Below are positions 49,148 to 57,464 of a DNA stretch of 64,000 nt, one piece after another. Within the stretch, counting starts at the first letter, position 1, and each line of letters opens with the position of its first letter. The stretch is from JBKPNZ01 sp046732895 (GTDB lineage: Bacteria; Actinomycetota; Thermoleophilia; Solirubrobacterales; 70-9). The translations under genes were made by a program, and so were the position numbers. The stretch spans positions 1 to 64,000 of the forward strand of contig JBKPNZ010000045.1 in assembly GCA_046732895.1 (NCBI GenBank), read 5' to 3'. The notes under the pieces were generated by a model. It was not told where the DNA came from. It saw only the letters and a program-made list of their open reading frames with translations, and did not search any database.

Positions 49148-50830
49148 CTACATCCGCTGCGGCGCACTGACGCCGAGCAGGTCGAGCGTGGTCGCCAGCA
49201 CCCGCTTCGCCGCCAGGCACACGCCAAGGCGCGCGGACTCGTACCCCTCCCCCGCTCCGACGACCTGACAGTCGCGGTAGAACGCGTGGAAGTCGGCTGC
49301 CGTGGCCGTCGCGTACGCGCTGAGCCGGTGGGGAGCACGGCGCTCGGCCGCGGACGCAGCCTCGGCCGGAAACTCCAGGATGCGCTGCACCAGCGCGCGC
49401 TCGCTTGGCTCTGCCTTTGCGCCCAGGGCTGCTGGAGTGGCGGCGCCGGCTTCGAGGGCGCCCTCGTCGATCGTGCCGCCGTCATCGACGGCCGCAACGG
49501 CGCCCTCAGCGACCGCCTTGCGCAGGATGCTCGCGATGCGAGCGTGCGCGTACTGGACGTAGTAGACGGGGTTGTCCTGCGAGCGCTGGCGCGCGAGGTC
49601 GAGGTCGAGGTCGATCGTGGTCTCGTGGCTTCGCTGGAGCATGAAAAAGCGTGCCGCGTCGACCCCGATGTCGTCGAGCAGGTCGTCGAGGGTGACGAGC
49701 TGGCCCTTCCGCTTCGAGACCTGCGAGCGCTCGCCGCGCTCGACGATGTTGACGAGCTGCAGCATCGGCGTCTCGTAGCGCTCACCGTCGAACCCGAGCG
49801 CCATCAGCGCCGCCCGCATGCGCGGCACGTACCCGTGATGGTCGGCGCCGAGCGGGTCGATGAGCCGCTCCGCCCCCCGCTCGAGCTTGTCGCGGTGATA
49901 GGCGATGTCCTGCGCGAGGTAGGTGGGGCGGCCGTCGGAGCGGATCAGGACGCGATCCTTGTCGTCGCCGAATTCGCTGGTCCGCAACCACTGCGCCCCG
50001 TCGCTCTCGTAGACGTGCCCACGCTCACGAAGCTCGGCGAGCGACGCCTCGATCGCGCCCGACGCGTGCAGGCTGCGTTCCGAGAACCAGGTGTCGTAGC
50101 GGACGCCGAAGCGCTCAAGGGTGGCCTCGATCCGGGTGCGCATGGCCTCGGTGCCACGCCGCGCCAGCTCGTCGAGGTCGTCTGGGCCGACGCCGTGAGC
50201 GGCCAGCTCTTCACCGAGCTCAGCGACGTACTCACCCGGATAGCCGTCCTCCGGGGGATCCTCCCCGCTCATGCGAGCCTGGATCGAGGCCGCGAAGCGC
50301 TCGACCTGCCCGCCCATGTCGTTCAGTAGGTACTCCCGCTCGAGGGGGTATCCGGCGCGCTCGAGGAGCCTCCCCAGCGAATCGCCGTAGGCGGCGTGGC
50401 GCGCGGAGGCGACGGTGATCGGGCCGGTGGGGTTCGCCGAGACGAACTCGAGCAGGATCCGCTCCGTGACGGGCGAGCCGCGGCCGAAATCGTCGCCGGC
50501 CCGCAGCACCTCCACCACCGCTTCGCGATGCCATCCGTCGGAGAGAAAGACGTTGAGGAAGCCGGGCCCGGCGATCTCCACGCGCTGAGCCCGCTCGGCG
50601 AGCTCGTCCTCGAGGCGCTCGCCAACCCGCTGGGCGATGTCTCGCGGGGGCTCTCCGAGAACCGGTGCAAGCAGCATCGCTGCATTCGTCGAGTAATCGC
50701 CGAGCTCGGGCTTCGGCGGACGCTCCAGCGAGAGCTCGGCGCTCCCCCTGCCATCTCCGACGGCGTTCACAGCCGCCTGCACGACGCCCCGAAGCTCGGC
50801 GACCGGATCGGTGCTTGCACGCTGGGACAT
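49148..50830 (-). CDS. argS: Arginyl-tRNA synthetase with a degenerate HIGH motif
   Basis: This 560-residue class Ia synthetase has its N-terminal additional domain (Add1) at 1-90, the catalytic domain from VSANPTGP, the KMSKS equivalent VSKRKGQLV, and the ArgRS anticodon-binding alpha bundle at the C-terminus ending RMLL-like SAPQRM. At the HIGH position the sequence is Thr139-Val-Ala-Ser142, so both histidines are replaced, while the following Arg and Gly-Asp (GDSLGRLL) are conserved. The frame is otherwise intact. A TAGTAT box lies 6 nt before the ATG. Confidence 0.92.
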   Translation of the reverse strand: MSQRASTDPVAELRGVVQAAVNAVGDGRGSAELSLERPPKPELGDYSTNAAMLLAPVLGEPPRDIAQRVGERLEDELAERAQRVEIAGPGFLNVFLSDGWHREAVVEVLRAGDDFGRGSPVTERILLEFVSANPTGPITVASARHAAYGDSLGRLLERAGYPLEREYLLNDMGGQVERFAASIQARMSGEDPPEDGYPGEYVAELGEELAAHGVGPDDLDELARRGTEAMRTRIEATLERFGVRYDTWFSERSLHASGAIEASLAELRERGHVYESDGAQWLRTSEFGDDKDRVLIRSDGRPTYLAQDIAYHRDKLERGAERLIDPLGADHHGYVPRMRAALMALGFDGERYETPMLQLVNIVERGERSQVSKRKGQLVTLDDLLDDIGVDAARFFMLQRSHETTIDLDLDLARQRSQDNPVYYVQYAHARIASILRKAVAEGAVAAVDDGGTIDEGALEAGAATPAALGAKAEPSERALVQRILEFPAEAASAAERRAPHRLSAYATATAADFHAFYRDCQVVGAGEGYESARLGVCLAAKRVLATTLDLLGVSAPQRM

Positions 50831-50840
50831 GTCCCGATAC

Positions 50841-50846
50841 TAGGCT
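50841..50846 (+). promoter_or_regulatory. -10 box TAGGCT of the epimerase gene
   Basis: TAGGCT ends 9 nt before the ATG at 50856. The complementary strand has TAGTAT at 50842-50837, 6 nt before the argS ATG. The divergent pair is separated by only 25 bp, so the two promoters overlap. Confidence 0.35.
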
Positions 50847-50855
50847 GCGGTCCAC

Positions 50856-51791
50856 ATGAGGGCCCTGGTCACCGGCGGTGCCGGCTTCATCGGCTCGCAC
50901 CTCGTCGACGCCCTCCTCGCCCGAGGCGACGAGGTGCTTGTCGTCGATGACCTCTCATCGGGCCGGCGCGCGAACCTCGAGGAGGCGTTCGGCCGCGGCG
51001 CCGAGCTTCGGGACGCGGACGTGACGGACGCCGCGGCCATCCAGGGCGCATTCGCGGACGGCCGGCCCGAGCTGGTCTTCCACCTTGCCGCGCAGATCGA
51101 CGTGCGGCGGTCGGTCGCCGATCCAGTGTTCGACCTCGGCGTCAACGTGGGCGGCACGATCAACCTCCTCGAAGCCGCCGTTTCGAATCAGGCGCGGCGG
51201 GTTGTCTTCATCTCGACGGGAGGCGCGATCTACGGGGAGGGCGAGGGGCGCGAGCTCCCCCTCGGCGAGGACGCCGACTGCCGACCGGATGCCCCCTACG
51301 GCCAGTCGAAGTTCGCGGCCGAGGGCTACCTCTCCCTTTACGGGCGGCTCCACGGCCTCTCTGGCGTATCGCTTCGCCTCGGCAACGTCTACGGGCCGCG
51401 CCAGGACCCGCACGGAGAGGCGGGCGTGGTCGCGATCTTCTCGGACCTCCTGCTCGGCGGTGGGACGCCGCGAGTGTTCGGCGACGGCGAACAGACCCGT
51501 GACTACATCTACGTGGGCGATGTCGTGGCCGCGTGCCTCGCGGCCTCCGGCTCGACCGCGGGCGGAGCGTTCAACGTCGGCACGGGGGTCGAGACGAGCG
51601 TCCTCGAGCTCGGCCGGAGGATGGCGGCGATCTGTGACCGCGAGTTCGAGCCGGAGATGGCTCCGGCCCGCGTCGGCGAGGTGCAGCGGATCTCGATCGA
51701 TTCGCGGCGCGCCGGTGAGGAGCTCGGATGGACTCCCGCGGTCGAGCTCGATCAGGGCCTGGCGCTGACCGTCGACTCGTTCCGCTCGTAG
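50856..51791 (+). CDS. NAD-dependent nucleotide-sugar epimerase (GalE-like)
   Basis: This 311-residue extended SDR has NAD motif GGAGFIGSHLVD at residues 7-18, the catalytic Tyr148 and Lys152 (PYGQSK), a Ser in FISTGGAIYG, and GNVYGPRQDP with the family's substrate-site region. It probably inverts C4 of UDP-glucose or a related sugar; it could equally be a GDP/TDP-sugar enzyme. Its 3' end overlaps the convergent M48 protease gene by 40 bp, which makes antisense effects possible. Confidence 0.88.
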   Translation: MRALVTGGAGFIGSHLVDALLARGDEVLVVDDLSSGRRANLEEAFGRGAELRDADVTDAAAIQGAFADGRPELVFHLAAQIDVRRSVADPVFDLGVNVGGTINLLEAAVSNQARRVVFISTGGAIYGEGEGRELPLGEDADCRPDAPYGQSKFAAEGYLSLYGRLHGLSGVSLRLGNVYGPRQDPHGEAGVVAIFSDLLLGGGTPRVFGDGEQTRDYIYVGDVVAACLAASGSTAGGAFNVGTGVETSVLELGRRMAAICDREFEPEMAPARVGEVQRISIDSRRAGEELGWTPAVELDQGLALTVDSFRS

Positions 51792-53011
51792 GCAACCGCC
51801 GCCCCGATCCGGTCGATGGTCGGCGGGTGGGTTCCGAGGAGGAACGTCACCAGGGCCGGCGGGTCCGGATCCGCGACGTTCGTCAGCGCAAGGCGCCGCT
51901 GCACCTGGATCAGGGCGTGTGGGTCGTGCGTGAGCTCCAGGGCGAACTGATCGGCGCTCGCCTCGACCTTGCGCGAGAGCTGGTCGCCCGGAATGCTCAG
52001 GATGGTGCCGGCCAAGGCGAGCGCCAGCAGGAGCGCCGGCAGCCCCGCGGGGGTCCGCAGATCGGCCCCCGAGCGCGCGGCGATCGCCTCGGCCGTCTCG
52101 CGGGCGAAGAGCACGCCGAACGGCGCGACGATGGCGACGAAGGCGAGGCCGCGCAGGATGTCGTCGTGGGCGACGTGGCCGAGCTCATGCGCGACGATGG
52201 AGTCGAGCTCGGCGCGGTCGGTGTCGTCGATGAGCGTGTCGTACAGGACGACGCGCTTCGTCGACCCCAACCCGTTGACGTAGGCGTTGAGCGCTCTCGA
52301 GCGCCGGCTCGCGTCGACGCGGTAGACCTGGCCGATGTCAACCCCCGCCTTCTGCGCGAGCGCGAGGACGTCGGCCCGCACGCGACTGTCCTGCGGCAGC
52401 GCGTCGAAGCGGTTGAAAAGCGGCGCCAGCACTACGGGCGCGAGCCAGGTGAAGACGGCGGCAATCGCGACGACGGCCACGCTTCCCCCGATCCACCACC
52501 GGCGCGGCCAGCGACGCACGAGCGCGAGCAGGAGCGCCCCGCCGGCACCCGCGAGCACGGCACCGATCGCGGTCGACTTCGCGACGTCGCCGAACCAGGA
52601 GCCGAGCGACTGCGTTGAGAGGCCGACGTCGACCGCGCGCTCGTGGGCCCAGATCCCAGGAGGCAGCGTCGCCACGGCGATCGCCACCGACAGCCCGGCA
52701 CCAACGGCGGCGCCGCCCAGGACCGGCCGTGCTGCCAGCCGATCGAGCGTACGGCGCGCGGCGTGCGGGTGTCCCAGGGCGACCGCGACGAGGACGGCCC
52801 CTTCGGCGACGAGGCCGGCGCCGAAGAGCCAAAGCTGCCCGTCCCGGTAGTCTCGGGCGCGATCGAGCTGGGCGGCCGTGAAGTAATCGTCCTCGGCGAC
52901 CGTGGCCGGCTCGATCGGACTCTCGCGCGGGCGCAGGAGCCAAACAGCCCCCTCGGCGACGACGATCATCGCGATCGCCGAGAGGCCGATTCGAAGCGCC
53001 CTGCCTCGCAT
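51752..53011 (-). CDS. M48-family membrane zinc metalloprotease (Ste24/HtpX-like)
   Basis: This 419-residue protein has several membrane helices and the zinc motif in IVAHELGHVAHDD (HExxH), with the third ligand Glu in KVEASADQFALEL. LAPLFNRFDAL and YRVDASRRSRALNAYVNGLG are typical of CAAX-prenyl-endopeptidase-type M48 proteins. Bacterial members act in membrane protein quality control. Start ATG 53011, with TATCGT 7 nt upstream. Overlaps the epimerase end and diverges from a phosphoesterase 31 bp away. Confidence 0.9.
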   Translation of the reverse strand: MRGRALRIGLSAIAMIVVAEGAVWLLRPRESPIEPATVAEDDYFTAAQLDRARDYRDGQLWLFGAGLVAEGAVLVAVALGHPHAARRTLDRLAARPVLGGAAVGAGLSVAIAVATLPPGIWAHERAVDVGLSTQSLGSWFGDVAKSTAIGAVLAGAGGALLLALVRRWPRRWWIGGSVAVVAIAAVFTWLAPVVLAPLFNRFDALPQDSRVRADVLALAQKAGVDIGQVYRVDASRRSRALNAYVNGLGSTKRVVLYDTLIDDTDRAELDSIVAHELGHVAHDDILRGLAFVAIVAPFGVLFARETAEAIAARSGADLRTPAGLPALLLALALAGTILSIPGDQLSRKVEASADQFALELTHDPHALIQVQRRLALTNVADPDPPALVTFLLGTHPPTIDRIGAAVAYERNESTVSARP

Positions 53012-53042
53012 CCCGCCTACGATAGTCCGCCCGTTCGAGCCG

Positions 53043-53795
53043 ATGCGAATCGCGATCCTCAGCGACATCCACGCCAATCTCCCCGCGCTCGAGGCGGTCC
53101 TCGCCGCGATCGACGAGACGGAGGTCGACGAGCTCTGGAGCCTCGGCGACGTGGTTGGCTACGGGGCGCAGCCGGACGACTGCGCGGACCTCGTCGCCGA
53201 GCGGTGTGCCGTCTCGCTCGCGGGCAACCACGACCTCGCGGTTCTCGGTGCGCTGGACATCTCGTCCTTCTCGCCGGCCGCGGCGGCTGCGGTGCGCTGG
53301 ACGCAGCGAAACTGCAAGGAGGCTACGACCGAGTACCTGGGTGGCCTGAAGCCCGCGGATACGACCCACGAGGTCGCTCTGTACCACGCATCTCCCCGCG
53401 ACCCTGTGTGGGAGTACGTGCTCTGGTCCGATCAGGCGGCTGAGTGCATCGCGCGGCAGGCGTCCAGGGTGAGCTTCGTCGGCCACTCGCACGTCGCCCT
53501 CTACTTCGTCGTGGGCGACGACGCGCCTGGGGCGGGGGAGGACCACGACGCAACGGGAGCCCAGGCGGCGGGAGGCACCGGGCTCGATCTCGCCGAGGGC
53601 CGGTGGCTCATCAATCCCGGGAGCGTGGGACAGCCGCGCGACGGCGACTCTCGCGCAGCGTGGCTCGAGCTCGACACCGAGGCGTGGAGCGCCGCCTACC
53701 ACCGCGTCGAATACGAGGTCGACCGTGCGGCCGAGGCGATCGAGGCCGCAGACCTGCCAGAACACCTCGCACGACGCCTGTACGTCGGCCAGTGA
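53043..53795 (+). CDS. Calcineurin-like metallophosphoesterase (YfcE/Metallophos_2 type)
   Basis: The product has 250 residues. Metal-binding motifs appear in order: ILSDIHAN (DxH), LGDVVGYG (GDxxxYG), GNHD, VGHSHV (GHxH). NPGSVGQPRD is the usual closing loop. It probably hydrolyses phosphodiesters or monoesters with Mn or Fe; cyclic nucleotides or nucleotide stress signals are common substrates but unproven here. ATG 53043; a TACGAT box lies 18 nt upstream, shared back-to-back with the protease promoter. Confidence 0.88.
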   Translation: MRIAILSDIHANLPALEAVLAAIDETEVDELWSLGDVVGYGAQPDDCADLVAERCAVSLAGNHDLAVLGALDISSFSPAAAAAVRWTQRNCKEATTEYLGGLKPADTTHEVALYHASPRDPVWEYVLWSDQAAECIARQASRVSFVGHSHVALYFVVGDDAPGAGEDHDATGAQAAGGTGLDLAEGRWLINPGSVGQPRDGDSRAAWLELDTEAWSAAYHRVEYEVDRAAEAIEAADLPEHLARRLYVGQ

Positions 53796-53826
53796 GTGGT
53801 GCCCGTGGAGACTGTCGAGCGGTCAC

Positions 53827-53832
53827 TAGACT
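53827..53832 (+). promoter_or_regulatory. -10 box TAGACT of the lipoprotein-kinase pair
   Basis: TAGACT ends 7 nt before the ATG at 53840. It would give a leaderless transcript for the lipoprotein and the coupled kinase. Confidence 0.35.
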
Positions 53833-53839
53833 CGCCGCG

Positions 53840-54427
53840 ATGCCCACGGGGGTCGTACACACGTTCGCCTCGCGAGCGCGCCTTCGGGCGCTCGCGGTCG
53901 GGCCCTTGGCGGTGCTCATGCTGATCGCCACGGGTTGCGGCTCCGACGGCTCCGACGGGATCACGATTCCGAAAGACAACAGCGAGAAGCTCCTCGCCGC
54001 GCTCAACCAGGTCCAGGCCGACTGCGACTCGCAGCTGCGCAACGACGCGGTCGCTGCGGCCGAGGAGTTCAACCGGCAGGTCTTCCTGCTGCCCAAGGAG
54101 GTGGGCACGGAGGCCAAGGAAGCACTCCATGACGCCGGCGAGAAGCTGAAGACCCTCGCGTCGGAGTGCGAGTCGGGCCCGACCGGGGCGACCGGCCCGG
54201 TGGGGGTGGTGCCCACGACGTCGACCTCCACGACGACCAGCACCTCGACGACGACGACATCGTCAACGCCGCCAACGCCTGACCAGAACCAGGGCGAGGG
54301 GAACGGCGTCCCGCGTGGCGGCAACGGCAACGCAGGGGGCAACGCCGGCGGTGGCGACGAGACCGGCGGCGGCACGGGCGAGGGCAACGGCGGCTCCGGC
54401 GGCATCGGCGGTGGGAAGGCCGGATGA
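53840..54427 (+). CDS. Lipoprotein with coiled-coil-like domain and Thr/Gly-rich tail
   Basis: The product has 195 residues. Signal with lipobox (VLMLIATGC), then a helical region of about 75 residues (NSEKLLAALNQVQADCDSQL, AAAEEFNRQVFLLP) with two Cys, then a Thr/Ser stretch and a Gly/Asn-rich end. Its stop overlaps the start of the Ser/Thr kinase gene (ATGATG), so the two are coupled. It could be a surface sensor or wall-interacting partner of the kinase, which itself lacks PASTA repeats; this is inference. No family recognised. Confidence 0.65.
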   Translation: MPTGVVHTFASRARLRALAVGPLAVLMLIATGCGSDGSDGITIPKDNSEKLLAALNQVQADCDSQLRNDAVAAAEEFNRQVFLLPKEVGTEAKEALHDAGEKLKTLASECESGPTGATGPVGVVPTTSTSTTTSTSTTTTSSTPPTPDQNQGEGNGVPRGGNGNAGGNAGGGDETGGGTGEGNGGSGGIGGGKAG

Positions 54428-55662
54428 TGGCCGGGATCATGATCTCCGACCGCTACGAGCTGGGCGATCGCCTCGGCTCGGGCGGCATGTCGACGGTCTA
54501 CCGGGCGACCGACCGTGTCCTGGAACGGACGGTCGCGGTCAAGGTTCTGGCGGAGCATCTGTCCGACGACGAGAAGTTCGTGGCCCGCTTCCGCCGCGAG
54601 GCCCTTGCGGTCGCGAAGCTGATCCACCCGAACATCGTCCAGGTCTACGACACCGGCGTCGACGACCATCGCCACTACATCGTCATGGAGTACGTCGAGG
54701 GTCGTTCGGGAGCGCAGCTCCTGCAGAGCAAGGGACGGCTGGGCCCTGACGTCGCCGTGCAGATCGGCGTCCAGGCCTGCTCCGGGCTCGAGTACGCCCA
54801 TCGCCAGGGGATCATCCACAGGGACGTGAAGCCGGGGAACCTGATGGTGATCGGCGGCCCCGCCGGCCGGCGCTCAGCCGGGAGCTCAGCGCATGACCCG
54901 CCCACGGGCGAGATGACCGTGAAGCTGACGGACTTCGGCATCGCCCGCGCCGCCGAGCAGACGCGACTGACCCAGGTCGGGTCGGTCGTCGGGACCGCCG
55001 CTTACCTCGCGCCGGAGCAGGCGCGCGGCGAGGAGGCGACACCCGCCGCCGACGTCTACGCGCTCGGCGTCGTCATTTACCAGCTGCTCACGGCCCGCCT
55101 CCCCTGGGAGGGCTCGACCCTCTCCGAGCTCGCGATCCGCCGCGAGAACGAGACTCCCCTGCCCCCGAGCTCCTACGACCCCTCGGTGCCGGAGACGCTC
55201 TCGACCGCCGTCCTGCGGGCGCTCGAGGGAGACGTCACGGCCCGTTACGGGACGGCCCGCGAGTTCTCGAACGCGATGCGGGCGGGCATCGCCGGCCGCG
55301 AGCCACCGGTGCCCGCTGCCGAAGCTCCAACGCGCGCCCTCGCGGACGAGACCGCGGCGACGCGCCGCCTCCAGGAGCCGACGACGCCCGTCGTAACCCA
55401 GCGCCCGGCGCCACGGCCCCAGCCGCGCCGCCGGCCCGTCCCCCAGCCCGCGGCGCCGCCGCGCCGCTCCGGCTTCGGCCGCTTCATGCGGGTCCTGGGG
55501 ATTCTGCTGCTGATCGCGATCATCGCCGCGATCATCGCGGGCGTCGTCCTGCTGGTCACGGACGCGGGCCAGAACACCGACGTCGGCGAGCTGATCAAGG
55601 ACGAGCTGAACGATCAGATCAACACGCTCAAGGACTTCATCTCGTCCCACACGGGCGGCTGA
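54424..55662 (+). CDS. Membrane-bound Ser/Thr protein kinase (PknB-like, without PASTA)
   Basis: The product has 412 residues. The kinase domain spans about 10-275: Gly loop LGSGGMSTVY, Lys40 in VAVKVL, catalytic HRDVKPGNL (His132-Arg-Asp134), DFG at Asp170, activation segment VGTAAYLAPEQ. A short insert rich in Gly/Ser/Arg (about 145-163) lies between HRD and DFG. A Pro/Arg-rich juxtamembrane region leads to one helix (about 360-385) and an external tail of only about 30 residues. It should phosphorylate cytoplasmic targets, perhaps controlled by the preceding lipoprotein. Confidence 0.92.
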   Translation: MMAGIMISDRYELGDRLGSGGMSTVYRATDRVLERTVAVKVLAEHLSDDEKFVARFRREALAVAKLIHPNIVQVYDTGVDDHRHYIVMEYVEGRSGAQLLQSKGRLGPDVAVQIGVQACSGLEYAHRQGIIHRDVKPGNLMVIGGPAGRRSAGSSAHDPPTGEMTVKLTDFGIARAAEQTRLTQVGSVVGTAAYLAPEQARGEEATPAADVYALGVVIYQLLTARLPWEGSTLSELAIRRENETPLPPSSYDPSVPETLSTAVLRALEGDVTARYGTAREFSNAMRAGIAGREPPVPAAEAPTRALADETAATRRLQEPTTPVVTQRPAPRPQPRRRPVPQPAAPPRRSGFGRFMRVLGILLLIAIIAAIIAGVVLLVTDAGQNTDVGELIKDELNDQINTLKDFISSHTGG

Positions 55663-55677
55663 GCCGACCGCTGGACC

Positions 55678-56883
55678 TCAGGCGATCGCCCAGGGAGCCG
55701 CGCCGCCGAGGAGCGCTTCTCGGTAGCGACCGAGGCGCGTTTCCCGGATCGCCTCCCGAGCGCCGCCCACCAGGCGCTGGAGGTAGGTGAGGTTGTGGAG
55801 CGCGAGCAGGCGCACGGCGGTCAGCTCCTGCTCACGGCAGAGGTAATGGAGGTAGGCGCGCGTGTGACCTGAACAGGCCTCGCACGGACAGCCCGCGACG
55901 AGCGGTGCCTCGTCTTCGGCGAACGCCGGGCGGCGCAGGTCGAAGCGATAGCGCGAATCCGGCTCCGGGGCGAGCGCGGTGCCGTGGCGCGCGAGCCGCG
56001 TGGGCACCGCGCAGTCGAAGAGATCGATGCCTCGCGTGATGCCCTCGATCAGGTCGTCGGGCTCTCCGATGCCGAGCAGGTGCTTCGGCGCGTCCGCGGG
56101 CAGGTGCGGCAGCGTGAGGTCGAGCACCCCGTACATCTCCGGCTTGTCGCGCCCGAGCGTCCCTCCGATCGCGAGCCCGTCGATCGCCGCCGCGGCGACC
56201 CGCTCGGCCGACTCCGCGCGCAGGTCCTCGTAGGTCCCGCCCTGGACGATCCCGAAGAGCGCCTGGGTGGCCGGAGCCTCCCGCTGGTGCCACGCGATGC
56301 AGCGGTCGAGCCACCGGTGGGTTCGCTCGGTGGACTTCGCCGTGTAGTCGCGCTCGGCGTGGTACGGCGTGCATTCGTCGAAGGCGAGGGCGATGTCAGA
56401 GCCGAGCGCGGCCTGCACGCGCATGGACTCCTCCGGGCCGAGGAACCGCTCGGTGCCGTCCACGTAGGAGCGGAAGCGCACCCCCTCCTCGGCGATCTCG
56501 AGCACCGAGCCCTGCCCCTGCTGACGTGCCCTTCGCCCCTTGATCTCGTCCGCGACCGCCCCGTGTGCGAGCGAGAAGACCTGGAAGCCGCCGGAGTCGG
56601 TGATGATCGCCCGCTCCCAGCCCATGAAGCGGTGCAGGCCGCCGAGCTCGGCGATGCGCTCCGCGCCCGGCGCCAGGAACAGGTGGAAGGTGTTCCCCAG
56701 GATCAGGTCATAGCCGAGCGCGGCAACGTCGGCGGCGCTCAGTCCCCGCACGGTGCCGCGGGTCGCCAGCGGGATGAAAGCGGGGGTTGTGATCGCGCCA
56801 TGCGAAGTGAGGAGCCGCCCGGTGCGGGCGGCTCCGTCCTGCGCGGTTATCTGGAATGTGAGCCTCTTCGGGTCCGTGCGCAC
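55678..56883 (-). CDS. tgt: tRNA-guanine transglycosylase
   Basis: The product has 401 residues. The catalytic and substrate motifs are DSGGFQVFSL, GGTLGRDKPEMYGVLD (YGxVQG/GGL region), FDCAVPTRLARHGTAL with the nucleophilic Asp, and the zinc site CPCEACSGHTRAYLHYL. It exchanges guanine 34 for a queuine precursor in tRNAs with GUN anticodons. Stands alone between the kinase and hsp20; GTG start with a TAGCCT box exactly 9 nt upstream and no ribosome site. No other queuosine gene is in the window. Confidence 0.93.
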   Translation of the reverse strand: MRTDPKRLTFQITAQDGAARTGRLLTSHGAITTPAFIPLATRGTVRGLSAADVAALGYDLILGNTFHLFLAPGAERIAELGGLHRFMGWERAIITDSGGFQVFSLAHGAVADEIKGRRARQQGQGSVLEIAEEGVRFRSYVDGTERFLGPEESMRVQAALGSDIALAFDECTPYHAERDYTAKSTERTHRWLDRCIAWHQREAPATQALFGIVQGGTYEDLRAESAERVAAAAIDGLAIGGTLGRDKPEMYGVLDLTLPHLPADAPKHLLGIGEPDDLIEGITRGIDLFDCAVPTRLARHGTALAPEPDSRYRFDLRRPAFAEDEAPLVAGCPCEACSGHTRAYLHYLCREQELTAVRLLALHNLTYLQRLVGGAREAIRETRLGRYREALLGGAAPWAIA

Positions 56884-56892
56884 GGGCCCGGA

Positions 56893-56898
56893 AGGCTA
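56893..56898 (-). promoter_or_regulatory. -10 box TAGCCT of tgt
   Basis: On the minus strand TAGCCT ends 9 nt before the GTG start of tgt at 56883. This is the same spacing as at 7621, 22811 and 50841 on the plus strand. Confidence 0.35.
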
Positions 56899-56906
56899 GA
56901 GGGGTC

Positions 56907-57380
56907 CTACTTCTCGGTGGCCGTGCCGTTCACGCTGGCCGTGCCGATCTGGACCCGGTGCGGCTTGCGCTCCTCGGGCTTCGGGATGCGTACCTCGAGC
57001 ACGCCCTTCTCGAAGCTGGCCTTGACGGCGTCGGCGTCGACGCCCTGCGGCAGGCTCAGCGAGCGCGAGAAGCTCCCGTGCGCCCGCTCGACCCGGTAGA
57101 AGCCCTCGGACTTCTCCTCGTGCTCCGCCTTGCGCTCGCCCGAGACGGTCAGGACGCCGTCCTTGATCTCGATCGCGACGTCCTCCTCGCTCAGGCCGGG
57201 AAGGTCCGCGCGCAGGACGAGGCTGTCATCGGTCTCCACGAGGTCCATCGCGGGCACCCAGCGCCGGGCGCCGGCGTTGCCGCCCCGCGTCGTGCCACCG
57301 AAGAACGTGTCGAAAAGGCGGTTCATCTCCGACTGCAGCGAGTCCACCTCGCGAGCCGGATCCCAACGTACGAGTGCCAT
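56907..57380 (-). CDS. Small heat-shock protein (Hsp20 / alpha-crystallin)
   Basis: This 157-residue holdase starts MALVRWDPAREVDSL. It has an amphipathic N-terminal arm (EMNRLFDTFF), then the alpha-crystallin domain (WVPAMDLVETDDSLVLRADLPG, DVAIEIKDGVLTVSGER, FYRVERAHGSFSRSLSLPQGVD, ASFEKGVLEVRIPKPE). The C-terminal IxI/V anchor is weak (VQIGTASV). A strong AGGAGG lies 7 nt before the ATG. It is driven by its own near-consensus promoter and is followed by tgt. Confidence 0.93.
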   Translation of the reverse strand: MALVRWDPAREVDSLQSEMNRLFDTFFGGTTRGGNAGARRWVPAMDLVETDDSLVLRADLPGLSEEDVAIEIKDGVLTVSGERKAEHEEKSEGFYRVERAHGSFSRSLSLPQGVDADAVKASFEKGVLEVRIPKPEERKPHRVQIGTASVNGTATEK

Positions 57381-57435
57381 CAGCAATCCTCCTTGTGATG
57401 CCGTTTCACAGCACGTCAAGTGTCTACACGTTGGG

Positions 57436-57464
57436 AATATAAAACCTCAGTCGTTGTCTGTCAA
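57436..57464 (-). promoter_or_regulatory. Near-consensus promoter of hsp20
   Basis: On the minus strand TTGACA, 17 nt, then TATATT: by far the best sigma-70-type promoter in the window, with about 50 nt of leader. The leader contains TGTGA-N7-TCACA (57394-57410) directly before the AGGAGG, which could be an operator or an RNA hairpin near the ribosome site. No CIRCE or HAIR element is visible. The -35 overlaps the stop of gpmI. Confidence 0.75.

Noticed and set aside
57394..57410. CRP/Fnr-type site upstream of hsp20
   Set aside because: The arms fit TGTGA/TCACA, but the spacer is 7 instead of 6 and the site is downstream of the promoter; kept only as an unexplained symmetric element.
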